A DNA stretch of 64,000 nt from Ga0077555 sp031406575 (GCA_031406575.1 JANOHP010000133.1:1-64000), one strand, 5' to 3'. Positions 25,915 to 34,324 are shown, counted from the stretch's first letter. The notes: a model not told the origin generated them from the sequence alone. Program-made: numbers and translations.

Positions 25915-26693
25915 CCGTGCATTTCATCGGCGCTGGCCCCGGTGCGCCCGATCTCCTCACGCTGCGGGGGCGGGATCTGATTGCGACAAGTCCGGTCTGC
26001 TTGTTTGCCGGTTCGTTGGTGCCAACGGCGTTGTTGAGCCACTGTCCAGCGGGCGCGCGCATCGTCGACACCGCGCGCTTGTCGTTGGATGAGATCATCG
26101 CCGAGATCGAAACCGCACATGCCGCCGGGTTGGACGTCGCGCGATTGCACTCGGGCGATGTGTCCGTCTGGTCGGCGATGGGTGAACAGTTGCGCCGCCT
26201 GCGTGCTTTGGGGATTCCCTACGATGTGACACCGGGCGTGCCGTCGTTTGCGGCGGCGGCTGCGGCGATCGGCGCCGAACTCACGCTTCCGGGCGTGTCT
26301 CAGTCGGTGGTTCTGACACGGTCATCGGGGCGGGCGTCGGCGATGCCGGCAAGAGAGACGCTCGCCGCGTTCGCCGCCACCGGGGCAACGCTCGCTATTC
26401 ATTTGTCCGTGCATGTGCTGGAAACGGTGCTTGCAGAACTCACCCCTCATTATGGCGCGGATTGTCCTGTTGCGGTCGTATGGCGGGCGAGCTGGCCCGA
26501 TCAACGCGTTGTCCTGGCAACGCTCGCCACCCTCGACACGGCGATCTCGGCCGAAATGGAGCGCACGGCGTTGATCCTCGTTGGACGGGCGATCGGTGCC
26601 TCCGATTTCGACGACAGCCGCCTTTACGCCGGAGATTATGATCGGCGCTTTCGCCCCGTCGGTTCGACGCCGCGTTATCCGGAGGGCACATGA
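25911..26693 (+). CDS. cobM: Precorrin-4 C11-methyltransferase
   Basis: 260 residues, tetrapyrrole methylase fold. The motifs VHFIGAGPGAPDLLTLRG, CLFAGSLVP, VARLHSGDVSVWSAMGEQ and YDVTPGVPSFAAAAA are typical of CobM/CbiF. It overlaps cobE and cobB by four bases each. Confidence 0.96.
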   Translation: MTVHFIGAGPGAPDLLTLRGRDLIATSPVCLFAGSLVPTALLSHCPAGARIVDTARLSLDEIIAEIETAHAAGLDVARLHSGDVSVWSAMGEQLRRLRALGIPYDVTPGVPSFAAAAAAIGAELTLPGVSQSVVLTRSSGRASAMPARETLAAFAATGATLAIHLSVHVLETVLAELTPHYGADCPVAVVWRASWPDQRVVLATLATLDTAISAEMERTALILVGRAIGASDFDDSRLYAGDYDRRFRPVGSTPRYPEGT

Positions 26694-28147
26694 GACCGCC
26701 CGGGCTTCTCATTGCCGCGCCAGCGTCGGGAACGGGCAAGACGACCGTCATGCTCGGATTGCTGGCGGCATTCCGGGCGCGAGGCTTGGTGGTTCAGCCG
26801 TTCAAGAGTGGCCCCGACTATATCGATCCGGCCTTCCACGCGGCTGCAGCGGGACGCGCATCGTACAATCTCGATAGCTGGGCAATGACGTCGACGCACA
26901 TGCACGATTTGGTGTCGGCGGCTCGTGATGCCGATCTCATTCTGGCCGAAGGCTCGATGGGGCTCTTCGACGGCGTCGCGACGGCAGGCGAAAGCGGAAC
27001 GGGTGCGAGTGCCGATGTCGCCGCGCTGATGGGATGGCCGGTCGTCCTCGTGCTCGATGTATCAGGCCAAGCCCAATCGGCAGCGGCTGTCGCGCGCGGG
27101 TTTGTGCTCATGCGGCCCGATGTCGTGGTGGCTGGCGTCGTGCTCAACCGCGTGGCCAGTGCACGCCATGAAGCATTGGTCCGCGCAGGCATGGAGGCGG
27201 TGGGCATTCGAGTTTTCGGGGCCCTGCCGCGACGACCCGGAATCGTTCTGCCGGAACGCCACCTCGGTCTCGTGCAAGCGCAAGAACAACCCGAATTGGC
27301 GGGCAGTTTGGCAGCGATGGGTGCGTTCATTGCCGAGCACGTCGATTTGGCGGCGCTGCAACGCGCAGCCCGATCCGCCGAGCGGCTGGACAGCGGCACA
27401 CGGCCCGCGAGCAGACCCACGGCAATTCATGGCTCACCCTCACATCTGTCATCCCCGCATTCATTGCCGGGATCCAGCTCTCCGCTGGCTCCAGTTCCAG
27501 CCGAGGGATGGAGCCCGCGAATTAATGCCGGGATGACGGGCAAACCACCCGGCCAGCGCATCGCCTTGGCGCGCGATGCGGCGTTCTCCTTCATTTATCC
27601 GCATCTGCTGCAGGCGTGGAATGCGGCGGGCGCCGTGATCTTGCCCTTCTCGCCGTTGGCTGATGAGGCACCGGGTCCGACGGCCGATGTCTGCTGGCTT
27701 CCCGGCGGCTACCCGGAATTGCACGCGGGTCGCTTGGCAGCGGCAGGCAACTTTCGCGCGGGGCTGCGAAACTTTGCCCAGACGCGCCCCGTTCACGGCG
27801 AGTGCGGAGGTTATATGGCCATGGGCGCGGGCCTCATCGACGCCGACGGACGCCGGCACCAGATGGCGGGGTTGTGCGGACTGGTGACGTCGTTCGAAAA
27901 GCGGCGGATGCATCTGGGCTATCGTCTCGCGCAGCTCGAGGCCACCCTACCGGGGTATCCTGCGGGGGCACGCTTGCGGGGCCATGAATTCCATTATGCC
28001 ACGATCCTCGAACACCCCGATGCGTCACTCGCGCAGGTGAGGGATGCCACCGGGGCGCTGGTGCCCGAAACAGGCTCGCACGTGACATTCGCCGGCGGTG
28101 GCCGCGCCACAGGCACGTTCTTTCATATGATCGCAGAGGCCACATGA
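26690..28147 (+). CDS. cobB: Hydrogenobyrinate a,c-diamide synthase (with in-frame repeat insertion)
   Basis: 485 residues; relatives are usually about 40 shorter. It amidates the a and c acetate side chains with glutamine and ATP. The N-terminal P-loop domain has APASGTGKTTVMLG and FKSGPDYIDPAFH. The C-terminal amidotransferase domain has the nucleophile in VHGECGGYMAMGAGLID and GHEFHYATI. Between the two domains, residues about 244-283 come from a palindromic repeat element (27416-27537). It overlaps cobM and cobA by ATGA. Confidence 0.96.
   Translation: MRPPGLLIAAPASGTGKTTVMLGLLAAFRARGLVVQPFKSGPDYIDPAFHAAAAGRASYNLDSWAMTSTHMHDLVSAARDADLILAEGSMGLFDGVATAGESGTGASADVAALMGWPVVLVLDVSGQAQSAAAVARGFVLMRPDVVVAGVVLNRVASARHEALVRAGMEAVGIRVFGALPRRPGIVLPERHLGLVQAQEQPELAGSLAAMGAFIAEHVDLAALQRAARSAERLDSGTRPASRPTAIHGSPSHLSSPHSLPGSSSPLAPVPAEGWSPRINAGMTGKPPGQRIALARDAAFSFIYPHLLQAWNAAGAVILPFSPLADEAPGPTADVCWLPGGYPELHAGRLAAAGNFRAGLRNFAQTRPVHGECGGYMAMGAGLIDADGRRHQMAGLCGLVTSFEKRRMHLGYRLAQLEATLPGYPAGARLRGHEFHYATILEHPDASLAQVRDATGALVPETGSHVTFAGGGRATGTFFHMIAEAT
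27416..27537 (+). repeat. Palindromic element inserted in frame within cobB
   Basis: It begins CCCACGGCAATTCA (27416-27429), identical to the inverted copy edge at 37231-37244. A hairpin ATCCCCGCA / TGCCGGGAT (27451-27473, one mismatch) follows, then the word CCAGCCGAGGGATGGA and an end GGGATGAC (27530-27537). The internal CCAGCCGAGGGAT matches, inverted, the repeat at 33441-33535. No stop occurs in the cobB frame. It encodes a Ser/Pro-rich linker. Confidence 0.82.
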
Positions 28148-28899
28148 CCGGCTTTGTCTCGTTCGTCTCCTCTGGTCCTGGCGACCCCGAGCTCTTGACG
28201 CTGAAGGCTGTCGCTCGATTGCAGGCTGCCGACGCCGTTTTGTTCGACGACCTCTCGTCGGGGCCGATTTTGGCTCACGCGCGTCGCGGCGCCGAACTCG
28301 TCGGCGTGGGCAAGCGCGCTGGCCGCACGTCACCGACGCAGGCGCACGTGAGCCAATTGCTCGTGGAGCACGCGGCAACGGGCAGACGGGTCGTTCGGCT
28401 CAAATCAGGTGATGCCGGCATCTTCGGGCGGCTCGAGGAGGAGATCGCGGCGTTGAACGCTGCGGGCATCGCCTTCGAGATCATTCCCGGCGTTCCGTCC
28501 GCGTGCGCGGCAGCGGCCGCCGCAGGCATGCCCTTGACCCGCCGTTTGACGTCGCGACGCGTACAATTCATCACGGGCCATGATGCAACGGGCGCCTTGC
28601 CCGATGAACTGAACATGGCGGCACTGGCAGACGCTGCCGCGACGACCGTGGTGTTCATGGGCAGGCGCACATTCACGATACTTGCACGCCGGTTGATGGC
28701 AGCGGGGCTACCCGGTTCGACGCCCGCGCTGTTGGCCGAGTCCGTGAGCCGCGCGGAACAGCACATGACGCGCTCGACGATCGCTGAACTGGCCGTCGCC
28801 CTCGAAGGCGTGGCGAACACCGCGCCGGCGCTCATTCTCTATGGGGCGTTGTCGCCGGAATTTCCGCAATTGGGTCACGAGACGCGGGTCACTTGTTGA
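28144..28899 (+). CDS. cobA: Uroporphyrinogen-III C-methyltransferase
   Basis: 251 residues, a stand-alone SUMT without the CysG dehydrogenase part. It adds methyls at C2 and C7 to give precorrin-2, the first committed step. Motifs: VSSGPGDPELLTLKAV, AVLFDDLSSGPIL, RVVRLKSGDAGIFGRLEEEI, EIIPGVPSACAAAAAAGMP and VVFMGRRTF. It overlaps cobB by ATGA and is the last gene before the second riboswitch. Confidence 0.96.
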   Translation: MTGFVSFVSSGPGDPELLTLKAVARLQAADAVLFDDLSSGPILAHARRGAELVGVGKRAGRTSPTQAHVSQLLVEHAATGRRVVRLKSGDAGIFGRLEEEIAALNAAGIAFEIIPGVPSACAAAAAAGMPLTRRLTSRRVQFITGHDATGALPDELNMAALADAAATTVVFMGRRTFTILARRLMAAGLPGSTPALLAESVSRAEQHMTRSTIAELAVALEGVANTAPALILYGALSPEFPQLGHETRVTC

Positions 28900-28905
28900 C
28901 TTGGC

Positions 28906-28911
28906 TATAAT
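28906..28911 (+). promoter_or_regulatory. Candidate -10 box for second riboswitch transcript
   Basis: A perfect TATAAT lies seven bases after the cobA stop and just upstream of the riboswitch. No good -35 hexamer is seen at normal spacing, so this is a moderate call. Confidence 0.4.
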
Positions 28912-28919
28912 CGGCTGGC

Positions 28920-29120
28920 AACCATTCTCCGGACGGTTTCTCGCGGCTCGAAAAGCTGATGAGGATGAAAAGGGAACGCGGTGAGGTGTAGCCATCAGGC
29001 GCCAAATCCGTGACTGCCCCCGCAACTGTGAGCGGTTAGCCGCCCTGAGGGACACCACTAGCTCGGCTCGAGCTGGGAAGGTTCAGGGAAGCGATGATCC
29101 GCAAGTCAGGAGACCTGCCG
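28920..29120 (+). promoter_or_regulatory. Cobalamin riboswitch (leader of CbiM-like permease and cobF)
   Basis: The aptamer order is clear: GGCGCCAAATCCGTGACTG, CCCCCGCAACTGTGAGCGG (29018-29036), GACACCACTAG, GAGCTGGGAAGG, GATGATCCGCAAG and the B12 box GTCAGGAGACCTGCC (29105-29119). It is followed by two GC-rich hairpins (GCCGGCAAGCCGGC near 29150 and CCGTCGGGGAAGACGG near 29176) before the permease start at 29206. These may form the expression platform. Confidence 0.93.
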
Positions 29121-29205
29121 TCCGGCGCCCATGGTGCCGAAACGCATCGCCGGCAAGCCGGCACTCGATCAACCGCCGTCGGGGAAGACGGCACGGAGGA
29201 CTAAG

Positions 29206-29886
29206 ATGCACATTGAACCAGGGCTCGTAGACGGCACGAAAATCATCCTGAGTTACGCCACCGCAGCAGCTGCAGGAACAGTAGCGCTGAAAGCGACCCT
29301 GTCGTCTCTCGGCGAAAAAGGGCCGCTGTCGCTCGCCGTGCGCAGTCTGATTGCCGCGGTCGGCGCCTTGGTGTTCTTCGAAGTGCTGCCGCATTTCCCG
29401 GTCGGCGTTTCGGAAGTGCACTTCATTTTCGGTTCCACGATGTTTTTGATCCTGGGCGCGGCGCCCTCTGCGATTGGCTTGGCGCTCGGCCTGCTGCTGC
29501 AGGGCCTGTTCTTGTCGCCGACCGATCTGCCGCAATACGGAATGAACCTCACCACTCTTTTGGTGCCGATGTTTGCATTGCAATTACTGGCTGGGCGGAT
29601 CATCGCGCCGGGCACGGCCTATGTCGATTTGACTTACAAACAAGCGCTCACGCTCTCGACGGCGTTTCAGGGTGGCGTCGTGACCTGGGTGGCGTTCTGG
29701 GCCATCTACGGTGGCGGGTTCGGCGCGGAGAGCCTTGCGGCGGTGGCGAGCTTCGGCACCATCTATATGGCGGTCGTGCTGATCGAACCGCTCCTGGACC
29801 TCGCGGTTCTGGCCGCCGCCAAAGCCGGGCACAGACTTCTGGACGGTTCGTCCGTCGTGACCGCGCGGCTGTTTCGTGCGGCGTGA
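29206..29886 (+). CDS. CbiM-like energy-coupling-factor permease, probable cobalt uptake
   Basis: 226 residues with several membrane helices. The N-terminus MHIEPGLVDGTK matches the CbiM pattern, in which Met and His near the N-terminus bind the metal. Later parts include LALGLLLQGLFLSPTDLPQYGMN. It is alone: no CbiN, CbiQ or CbiO is in the window. The cobalamin riboswitch immediately upstream argues strongly for cobalt as substrate. ATG 29206 is preceded by CGGAGGA. Confidence 0.85.
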   Translation: MHIEPGLVDGTKIILSYATAAAAGTVALKATLSSLGEKGPLSLAVRSLIAAVGALVFFEVLPHFPVGVSEVHFIFGSTMFLILGAAPSAIGLALGLLLQGLFLSPTDLPQYGMNLTTLLVPMFALQLLAGRIIAPGTAYVDLTYKQALTLSTAFQGGVVTWVAFWAIYGGGFGAESLAAVASFGTIYMAVVLIEPLLDLAVLAAAKAGHRLLDGSSVVTARLFRAA

Positions 29887-29946
29887 GCATCGGGTTTGGA
29901 CGATCACGCGGTCCCTTTCGGGGGCCGCGTTTTCATTTGGTGGCAG

Positions 29947-30714
29947 ATGAACGAGCTTCTTCTGGTCGGCATCGGCACGGGAAACCCCGAACACTTGACG
30001 CTCCAGGCGATCCGAGCACTGAATTCAGCCGATCTCATTCTGATTCCGCGCAAAGGACCCGACAAGGCCGATTTGGCCGAGCTGCGGCGCGCCATATGCG
30101 CCGATGTCGTCACCAATCCAGCAACACGCATCGTCGAATTCGATCTGCCCGTCCGAGATCACGCCGGCCCCGAGTATCGGGACAATGTCGACGCCTGGCA
30201 CGCGGCCATAGCGACGGTCTGGTCGGACACGATCAGTGCGTATCTGGCAGGCGACGGCACGGTGGCGCTTCTGGTTTGGGGCGATCCTGCCCTCTACGAC
30301 AGCACGTTGCGGATCGCGGCCCGTCTGCGCCCAGTTCCGCACGTACGCGTCATTCCCGGCATCACGTCCATCCAAGCGCTGACGGCGGCCCATGCAATTC
30401 CGCTCAACGAGATCGGCGCACCCTTCCTCGTCACCACCGGGCGACGTCTGCGCGACGAGGGGTGGCCATCGTGCGCCGATACGCTCGTGGTCATGCTCGA
30501 TGGAGAGTGCGCGTTCCAGCACCTGGACCCGACCGACGTGTCGATCTGGTGGGGCGCCTATGTGGGCATGCCGCAGGAAATCGTGCTCGCGGGTCCATTG
30601 GCCCAAACCGGCCCCCGCATCCTGTCTGCGCGCACCCAAGCCCGTGCCCGCCACGGCTGGCTCATGGACATTTATATTCTCACCAAACCTGCGGGGACCC
30701 GCAGGGCGCAATAG
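29947..30714 (+). CDS. cobF: Precorrin-6A synthase (deacetylating)
   Basis: 255 residues, tetrapyrrole methylase fold. CobF methylates C1 and releases the extruded two-carbon unit as acetate. This step is specific to the aerobic route. Motifs: LLVGIGTGNPEHLTLQAI, LIPRKGPDKADL, LLVWGDPALYDSTLRIA and VIPGITSIQALTAAHAI. The ATG at 29947 is chosen because it directly precedes the first beta strand. It lies 60 bases after the permease, so it is probably under the same riboswitch. Confidence 0.95.
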   Translation: MNELLLVGIGTGNPEHLTLQAIRALNSADLILIPRKGPDKADLAELRRAICADVVTNPATRIVEFDLPVRDHAGPEYRDNVDAWHAAIATVWSDTISAYLAGDGTVALLVWGDPALYDSTLRIAARLRPVPHVRVIPGITSIQALTAAHAIPLNEIGAPFLVTTGRRLRDEGWPSCADTLVVMLDGECAFQHLDPTDVSIWWGAYVGMPQEIVLAGPLAQTGPRILSARTQARARHGWLMDIYILTKPAGTRRAQ

Positions 30715-30732
30715 CGATAGCCGTATTGCGCC
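30705..30732 (+). terminator. Hairpin overlapping the cobF stop
   Basis: GGCGCAATA (30705-30713) pairs perfectly with TATTGCGCC (30724-30732) around the cobF TAG. No T-run follows, so it may be only an mRNA end structure. Confidence 0.4.
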
Positions 30733-30769
30733 ATCCACGCCTTCCACCGGCGAGGTCGAGATCGCGGCG

Positions 30770-31190
30770 GCGCAAGGATGGCTGGCGGTATCTGGGGGCG
30801 AGCCCGTCGCGCAAAAGCGTGCAGCGTGTGAAAGACAAAGTGGGCGAGCTGTTGAAGCCTCACCATGTCGAACCCTGGTCTGATGTTCGCGATCAGCTGA
30901 ACCGCATCCTGCGGGGCTGGTCGAACGACTTCGGCCATGGCACTCGGCTGGCGGCCTATACGGCGATCGACCGCCACGTCCACGTCCACGATCGCGTTCG
31001 CCACGTCCTCGCGCGGCGTCACAAGGCGCCGGGACGCGGCACGCGCCAGTTCTCCCGTGCCGTCGTGCACGGGAAGCTCGGTGTCGTTCGCCTCGCTGTC
31101 CGGCAACGCCGTGGGCCTTGACGTGAAGCCAGTCGGAGAGCCGGATGCGGGAGATCCGCACGTCCGGTTCGATGAGCGGGGAGTGGAAAC
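30770..31190 (+). mobile_element. Truncated group II intron (3-prime remnant)
   Basis: The segment contains the C-terminal part of an intron-encoded protein (30777-31121), followed by an intron domain V hairpin at 31138-31170. That hairpin starts GAGCCGGATGCGGG and closes CCGCACGTCCGGTTC, and is followed by GATGAGCGGGG. This is the usual order at the 3-prime end of bacterial group II introns. The ribozyme domains I-IV and the reverse transcriptase core are absent, so it cannot move by itself. It sits right after cobF. Confidence 0.82.
30777..31121 (+). pseudogene. Group II intron maturase C-terminal fragment
   Basis: About 114 residues remain. GWRYLGASPSRKSVQRVKDK, LNRILRGWSNDFGHGT, DRVRHVLARRHK and GTRQFSRAVVHGKLGVV match the maturase (domain X) and C-terminal DNA-binding part of LtrA-like proteins. 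The reverse transcriptase domain with the YxDD motif is missing. There is no proper start codon in this frame. It is a dead relic. Confidence 0.85.
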
Positions 31191-31286
31191 GCAGCGTGGC
31201 CAACCAATCCCGCCACCGCGCCACTCCTCGAGCCTACCCATACGAGGGCATGCGACACGCTGTCGATGTGACGGTTGGATAGAGGC

Positions 31287-31517
31287 TTATTCTCGGCCCT
31301 TGTCGATTCTGCGCTGCTCACGCTTGCGAATGGTTTCCGCCACGCCGGCCCAAGCCCAGCATCGGCCCGCATCGCCCGTTTGGGAATGCACGGTCGAGAA
31401 AAATTCTGCGATCTCAGCTGCATGGAGGCCGTGTTTGCCTTCCAGCACCGAAGCCATCGTCGCGACCTCCCTGGGGGTCGGCGTCGTGTCTTCATCGGGG
31501 TGCCAACTCATTGCCAT
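31287..31517 (-). CDS. Small conserved-looking hypothetical protein, 76 aa
   Basis: 76 residues from ATG 31517, preceded by AAGGAA. The sequence MAMSWHPDEDTTPTPREVAT, FFSTVHSQTGDAGRCWAWAG and a basic tail IRKREQRRIDKGRE suggest a compact soluble helical protein. I do not recognise a named family. Codon third positions are GC-rich as in neighbours, which supports it as real. Upstream in-frame codons to 31679 lack a ribosome binding site. Confidence 0.6.
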   Translation of the reverse strand: MAMSWHPDEDTTPTPREVATMASVLEGKHGLHAAEIAEFFSTVHSQTGDAGRCWAWAGVAETIRKREQRRIDKGRE

Positions 31518-31699
31518 GCTCGAATTCCTTACTGATGTCTTTCGAATGATGGAGCAAGATTGAGTCCAAGTGTCGGAATGTGCCCCAGGTGTCGCACTGT
31601 GGCGCTGCGCACACGTTTTGCACTTGGTTCGCCCGTTAGGGTTGGCCGAAGCGTGCCAATCAGGCACACTGCGTTTCAATCGGCAGCGGAGGGTGGACT

Positions 31700-31984
31700 A
31701 TGGGCCTCGATATCCGACACCTCATGTGCGCGTGCATCATTCTGGCGTGTCTCGGGACGGGCGCGGTGTCTCAAACTCAGCAGACCCCTGTGCCACCGGG
31801 AGGCGACACGGGAGCCGGTGGGTCTGCGCAAGTGCCCGGCATCTACGTCTATCCGCCCCTGCCCCGCGCCCAGCCGCGCGACGCCCAATCCGGCGAGGGG
31901 TCGCCAAACGCGGCGCCGGACGGCGGCGCCGGCGCCAGCGAGGGCTGCCGCTACGTTCCGCGCAAACTGGACCTGATCGTGTAA
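31700..31984 (+). CDS. Small secreted hypothetical protein, 94 aa
   Basis: 94 residues. An N-terminal hydrophobic signal (MCACIILACLGTGAVSQ) is followed by a Pro/Gly/Ala-rich body with one late cysteine (EGCRYVPRKL). The first cysteine in the signal is not in a convincing lipobox. It is likely periplasmic; function unknown. Confidence 0.55.
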   Translation: MGLDIRHLMCACIILACLGTGAVSQTQQTPVPPGGDTGAGGSAQVPGIYVYPPLPRAQPRDAQSGEGSPNAAPDGGAGASEGCRYVPRKLDLIV

Positions 31985-32214
31985 GGCAGCCCCACGGGTC
32001 GCCGGTGGCCACTGGCGCCGCATCGCGACGGTGTTTGTGCCGTGCCGTCACGGTAGCAGACCAAAGGCCAGACACCTGCGATCCGCCGCTGCGCAGCCCG
32101 GAAAACGGGCGCGTGCGCCATTGCCTTCTCTCATGCGAGCCATCTAAGTTGGCCGATGTCGGTGTGCGCGTGCATGCGCTCCGATATCGGATACGAACCA
32201 ACTCGAGGGAACCC

Positions 32215-33393
32215 ATGCAGAAGACGACGCAGGACGGCAAGCCGCTTCCCCTTCTTTTTCAACCCTACGACGTCCGGGGTGTCACGCTTCCCAACCGCCT
32301 CGTGCTGGCGCCGATGGTGCACTATCGGGCCAAGAAGGGCATGTGCGGTACGTTCCACACCGTGCATTTGGGCAAATATATTCTGGGTGGGTTCGGGCTC
32401 GTCTTTACCGAGGCAGCGGCTGTCGAGGAGCGGGGGCTGATCACGGAACTGGACCTTGCCATCTACAATGATGCGCAGGCCGAAGCTTACAAACCGCTGC
32501 TGGCCTTGGCCAAGGAAGAGGGCGTGAAGATGGGCATCCAGCTCGCTCACGGCGGCCGCAAGTCCGGCATGCAGGCGGCGATCGAGGGCAACGGCCCGCT
32601 CAGCGAAAAAGAAGTCGCCAAGGGCCGCAAGCGCTGGACGCCGGTCGGGCCGTCGACGTTGCCGATCAGTCCGGAGTGGCCGACGCCGCATCAGCTCTCA
32701 CCGTCCGAAATCGGTGATGTCGTCAATGCGTTCGCGGCAGCCGCCCGGCGTGCGGCCAACGTAGGCTTCGACGTGGTCGAAATCCACGGCGCCCACGGCT
32801 ATCTGATCTCGTCGTTTCTCTCGCCCGTATCGAACGTGCGCAACGATCAGTACGGCGGCGACATCAAGGGCCGCATGCGTTTCCCGCTCGAAGTGACGGA
32901 AGCCGTGCGCGCGGCCATTCCCGACTCGATGCCGCTGTTCTTCCGCGTGTCCTCGGTCGACGGCACCGTCGAAGGCTGGAACATGGACGACACCGTCGTG
33001 CTGGCGCGCGAATTGAAGGCGCGCAGCGTTGACGTGCTCGATTGCTCGTCGGGCGGATTGCTGGGCTCGGCGACGGCTGCGCCGGTGACGCGCTCACCGG
33101 GCTTCCAGGTGCCCTTCGCCGCCCGCGCGAAGGCGGAGAGCGGCATCAACACGATGGCGGTGGGACTCATTTTGGAGGCCGAGCAGGCGGAAGCAATCCT
33201 GCAGAAGGGCGAGGCGGACCTGATTGCCATCGGCCGGCAAGCGCAGTTCAACCCCAACATCGCGTTCCATTGGTCACACGATCTGGGCCTCAATACGCGC
33301 TTCGAGGACTGGCCGGAAGAATACGGCTGGTGGCTGGAGAAGCGCATCCGCTCGATGCAGGGCTTTGCCACGGCAACGGGGAAGTTGACGTAG
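32215..33393 (+). CDS. NADH:flavin oxidoreductase, Old Yellow Enzyme family
   Basis: 392 residues, FMN-binding TIM barrel. Seen: FQPYDVRGVTLPNRLVLAPM at the N-terminus, IQLAHGGRKS, VEIHGAHGYLISSFLSPVSN with NDQYGGD, and a C-terminal ADLIAIGRQAQFNP phosphate-binding segment. It probably reduces activated alkenes or takes part in ring or acyl degradation, but no substrate is indicated. ATG 32215 follows GAGGGA; much longer in-frame forms run through the intergenic region and are unlikely. Confidence 0.9.
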   Translation: MQKTTQDGKPLPLLFQPYDVRGVTLPNRLVLAPMVHYRAKKGMCGTFHTVHLGKYILGGFGLVFTEAAAVEERGLITELDLAIYNDAQAEAYKPLLALAKEEGVKMGIQLAHGGRKSGMQAAIEGNGPLSEKEVAKGRKRWTPVGPSTLPISPEWPTPHQLSPSEIGDVVNAFAAAARRAANVGFDVVEIHGAHGYLISSFLSPVSNVRNDQYGGDIKGRMRFPLEVTEAVRAAIPDSMPLFFRVSSVDGTVEGWNMDDTVVLARELKARSVDVLDCSSGGLLGSATAAPVTRSPGFQVPFAARAKAESGINTMAVGLILEAEQAEAILQKGEADLIAIGRQAQFNPNIAFHWSHDLGLNTRFEDWPEEYGWWLEKRIRSMQGFATATGKLT

Positions 33394-33440
33394 GGTGGGG
33401 GGCATCTCGACCAAGTTCCGACCCCGGCTGAGGTTAGCCC

Positions 33441-33535
33441 TCATTGGCCATCCCGGTGCTTGTCACCGGGATCAATCCCTCGGCTGGGCACCGGAACATG
33501 CGGAGGGCTGGATCCCGCGGACGAGCCGCGAGTTG
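33441..33535. repeat. Palindromic repeat related to the cobB insert
   Basis: ATCCCGGTG / CACCGGGAT form a hairpin (33450-33472). The next part, AATCCCTCGGCTGG, is the inverse of CCAGCCGAGGGAT in the cobB insert, and it continues to GGATCCCGCGG. It lies between the OYE-type gene and the tandem-domain gene. Confidence 0.7.
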
Positions 33536-33652
33536 ACAAAGGGGGTGATGCTGATTTGGTCAGCCCACTCGCGGTCAGGACGATGGACGATTTGACGATT
33601 GCCAGAACGGTGCCACTCTCCCACCAGCCAATATCCATCGGAGGATCCTCAC

Positions 33653-34324
33653 ATGGCCAAGACTCGCGGAACTGGTTTGCTGATGGCGTGGACGGATGTC
33701 GATGCCGAGCATGAGGCGGAGTTCAACCGCTGGTACGACGAGGAGCACATGAACCGGCTGCTCGCCATTCCGGGGTTTCTGTCGGGGGCGCGCTACGAGT
33801 GTCTACGCGGTGGCCCCAAATATCTCGCCATGTACGAGCTGGACGATCACAACGTGATGCGCAGCGCGGCGTTTCTCGACACCGTGCGCTATCAACCGTC
33901 GGCGGCGCGCCAAAAAGTATCGGGTGGCTATGTCGGGCGCAATTTCCTGCTCAACTCTTATCGCCAGATTTATCCCGCGCGCACGCAGCCCATTGAGAAT
34001 ACGATGGGGCCGGCGCCCTATCTCCAGATGGGCCGCATCACCATCGCGCAACCCTTCGAGGACGAATTCAACGCCTGGTACAACACCTGCTATATTCCGG
34101 GGTATCTGAAGGTGCCGGGTGTGATGCGCGCGCGCCGCTATACGGCGATCGAGGCCGAGCCCAAATATCTCACCGTCTACGAATTCGAGAATCCCGCCGT
34201 GCCCGATACGCCCGAATGGGAGAGCGCGCGGTCCAGCAATCCCTGGAACCAACGCATGCGCCCCCACGTGCAGCTCGACCAGGGCTCACCGGCCGTGTTC
34301 AAGCGGATTTGGCCGAAGTTGTAG
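33653..34324 (+). CDS. Hypothetical protein with two tandem ferredoxin-like (EthD/Dabb-type) repeats
   Basis: 223 residues. Two internal repeats are visible. Residues 15-75 have EAEFNRWYDEEHMNRLLAIPGF and PKYLAMYELDD; residues 125-190 have FEDEFNAWYNTCYIPGYLKVPG and PKYLTVYEFEN. Each resembles one dimeric alpha/beta-barrel unit, so the protein is probably a fused dimer. Such proteins often occur with catabolic oxidoreductases, in line with the neighbouring OYE gene. The reaction is unknown. ATG 33653 is preceded by GGAGGA. Confidence 0.75.
   Translation: MAKTRGTGLLMAWTDVDAEHEAEFNRWYDEEHMNRLLAIPGFLSGARYECLRGGPKYLAMYELDDHNVMRSAAFLDTVRYQPSAARQKVSGGYVGRNFLLNSYRQIYPARTQPIENTMGPAPYLQMGRITIAQPFEDEFNAWYNTCYIPGYLKVPGVMRARRYTAIEAEPKYLTVYEFENPAVPDTPEWESARSSNPWNQRMRPHVQLDQGSPAVFKRIWPKL

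Noticed and set aside
30777..31121. Working intron-encoded reverse transcriptase
   Set aside because: Only the C-terminal maturase part is present. There is no YxDD core and no start codon, so I list it as a relic.
31138..31170. tRNA-like GGTTCGAT segment
   Set aside because: The GTCCGGTTCGATG string belongs to the intron domain V hairpin; no acceptor or anticodon arms of a tRNA can be drawn around it.
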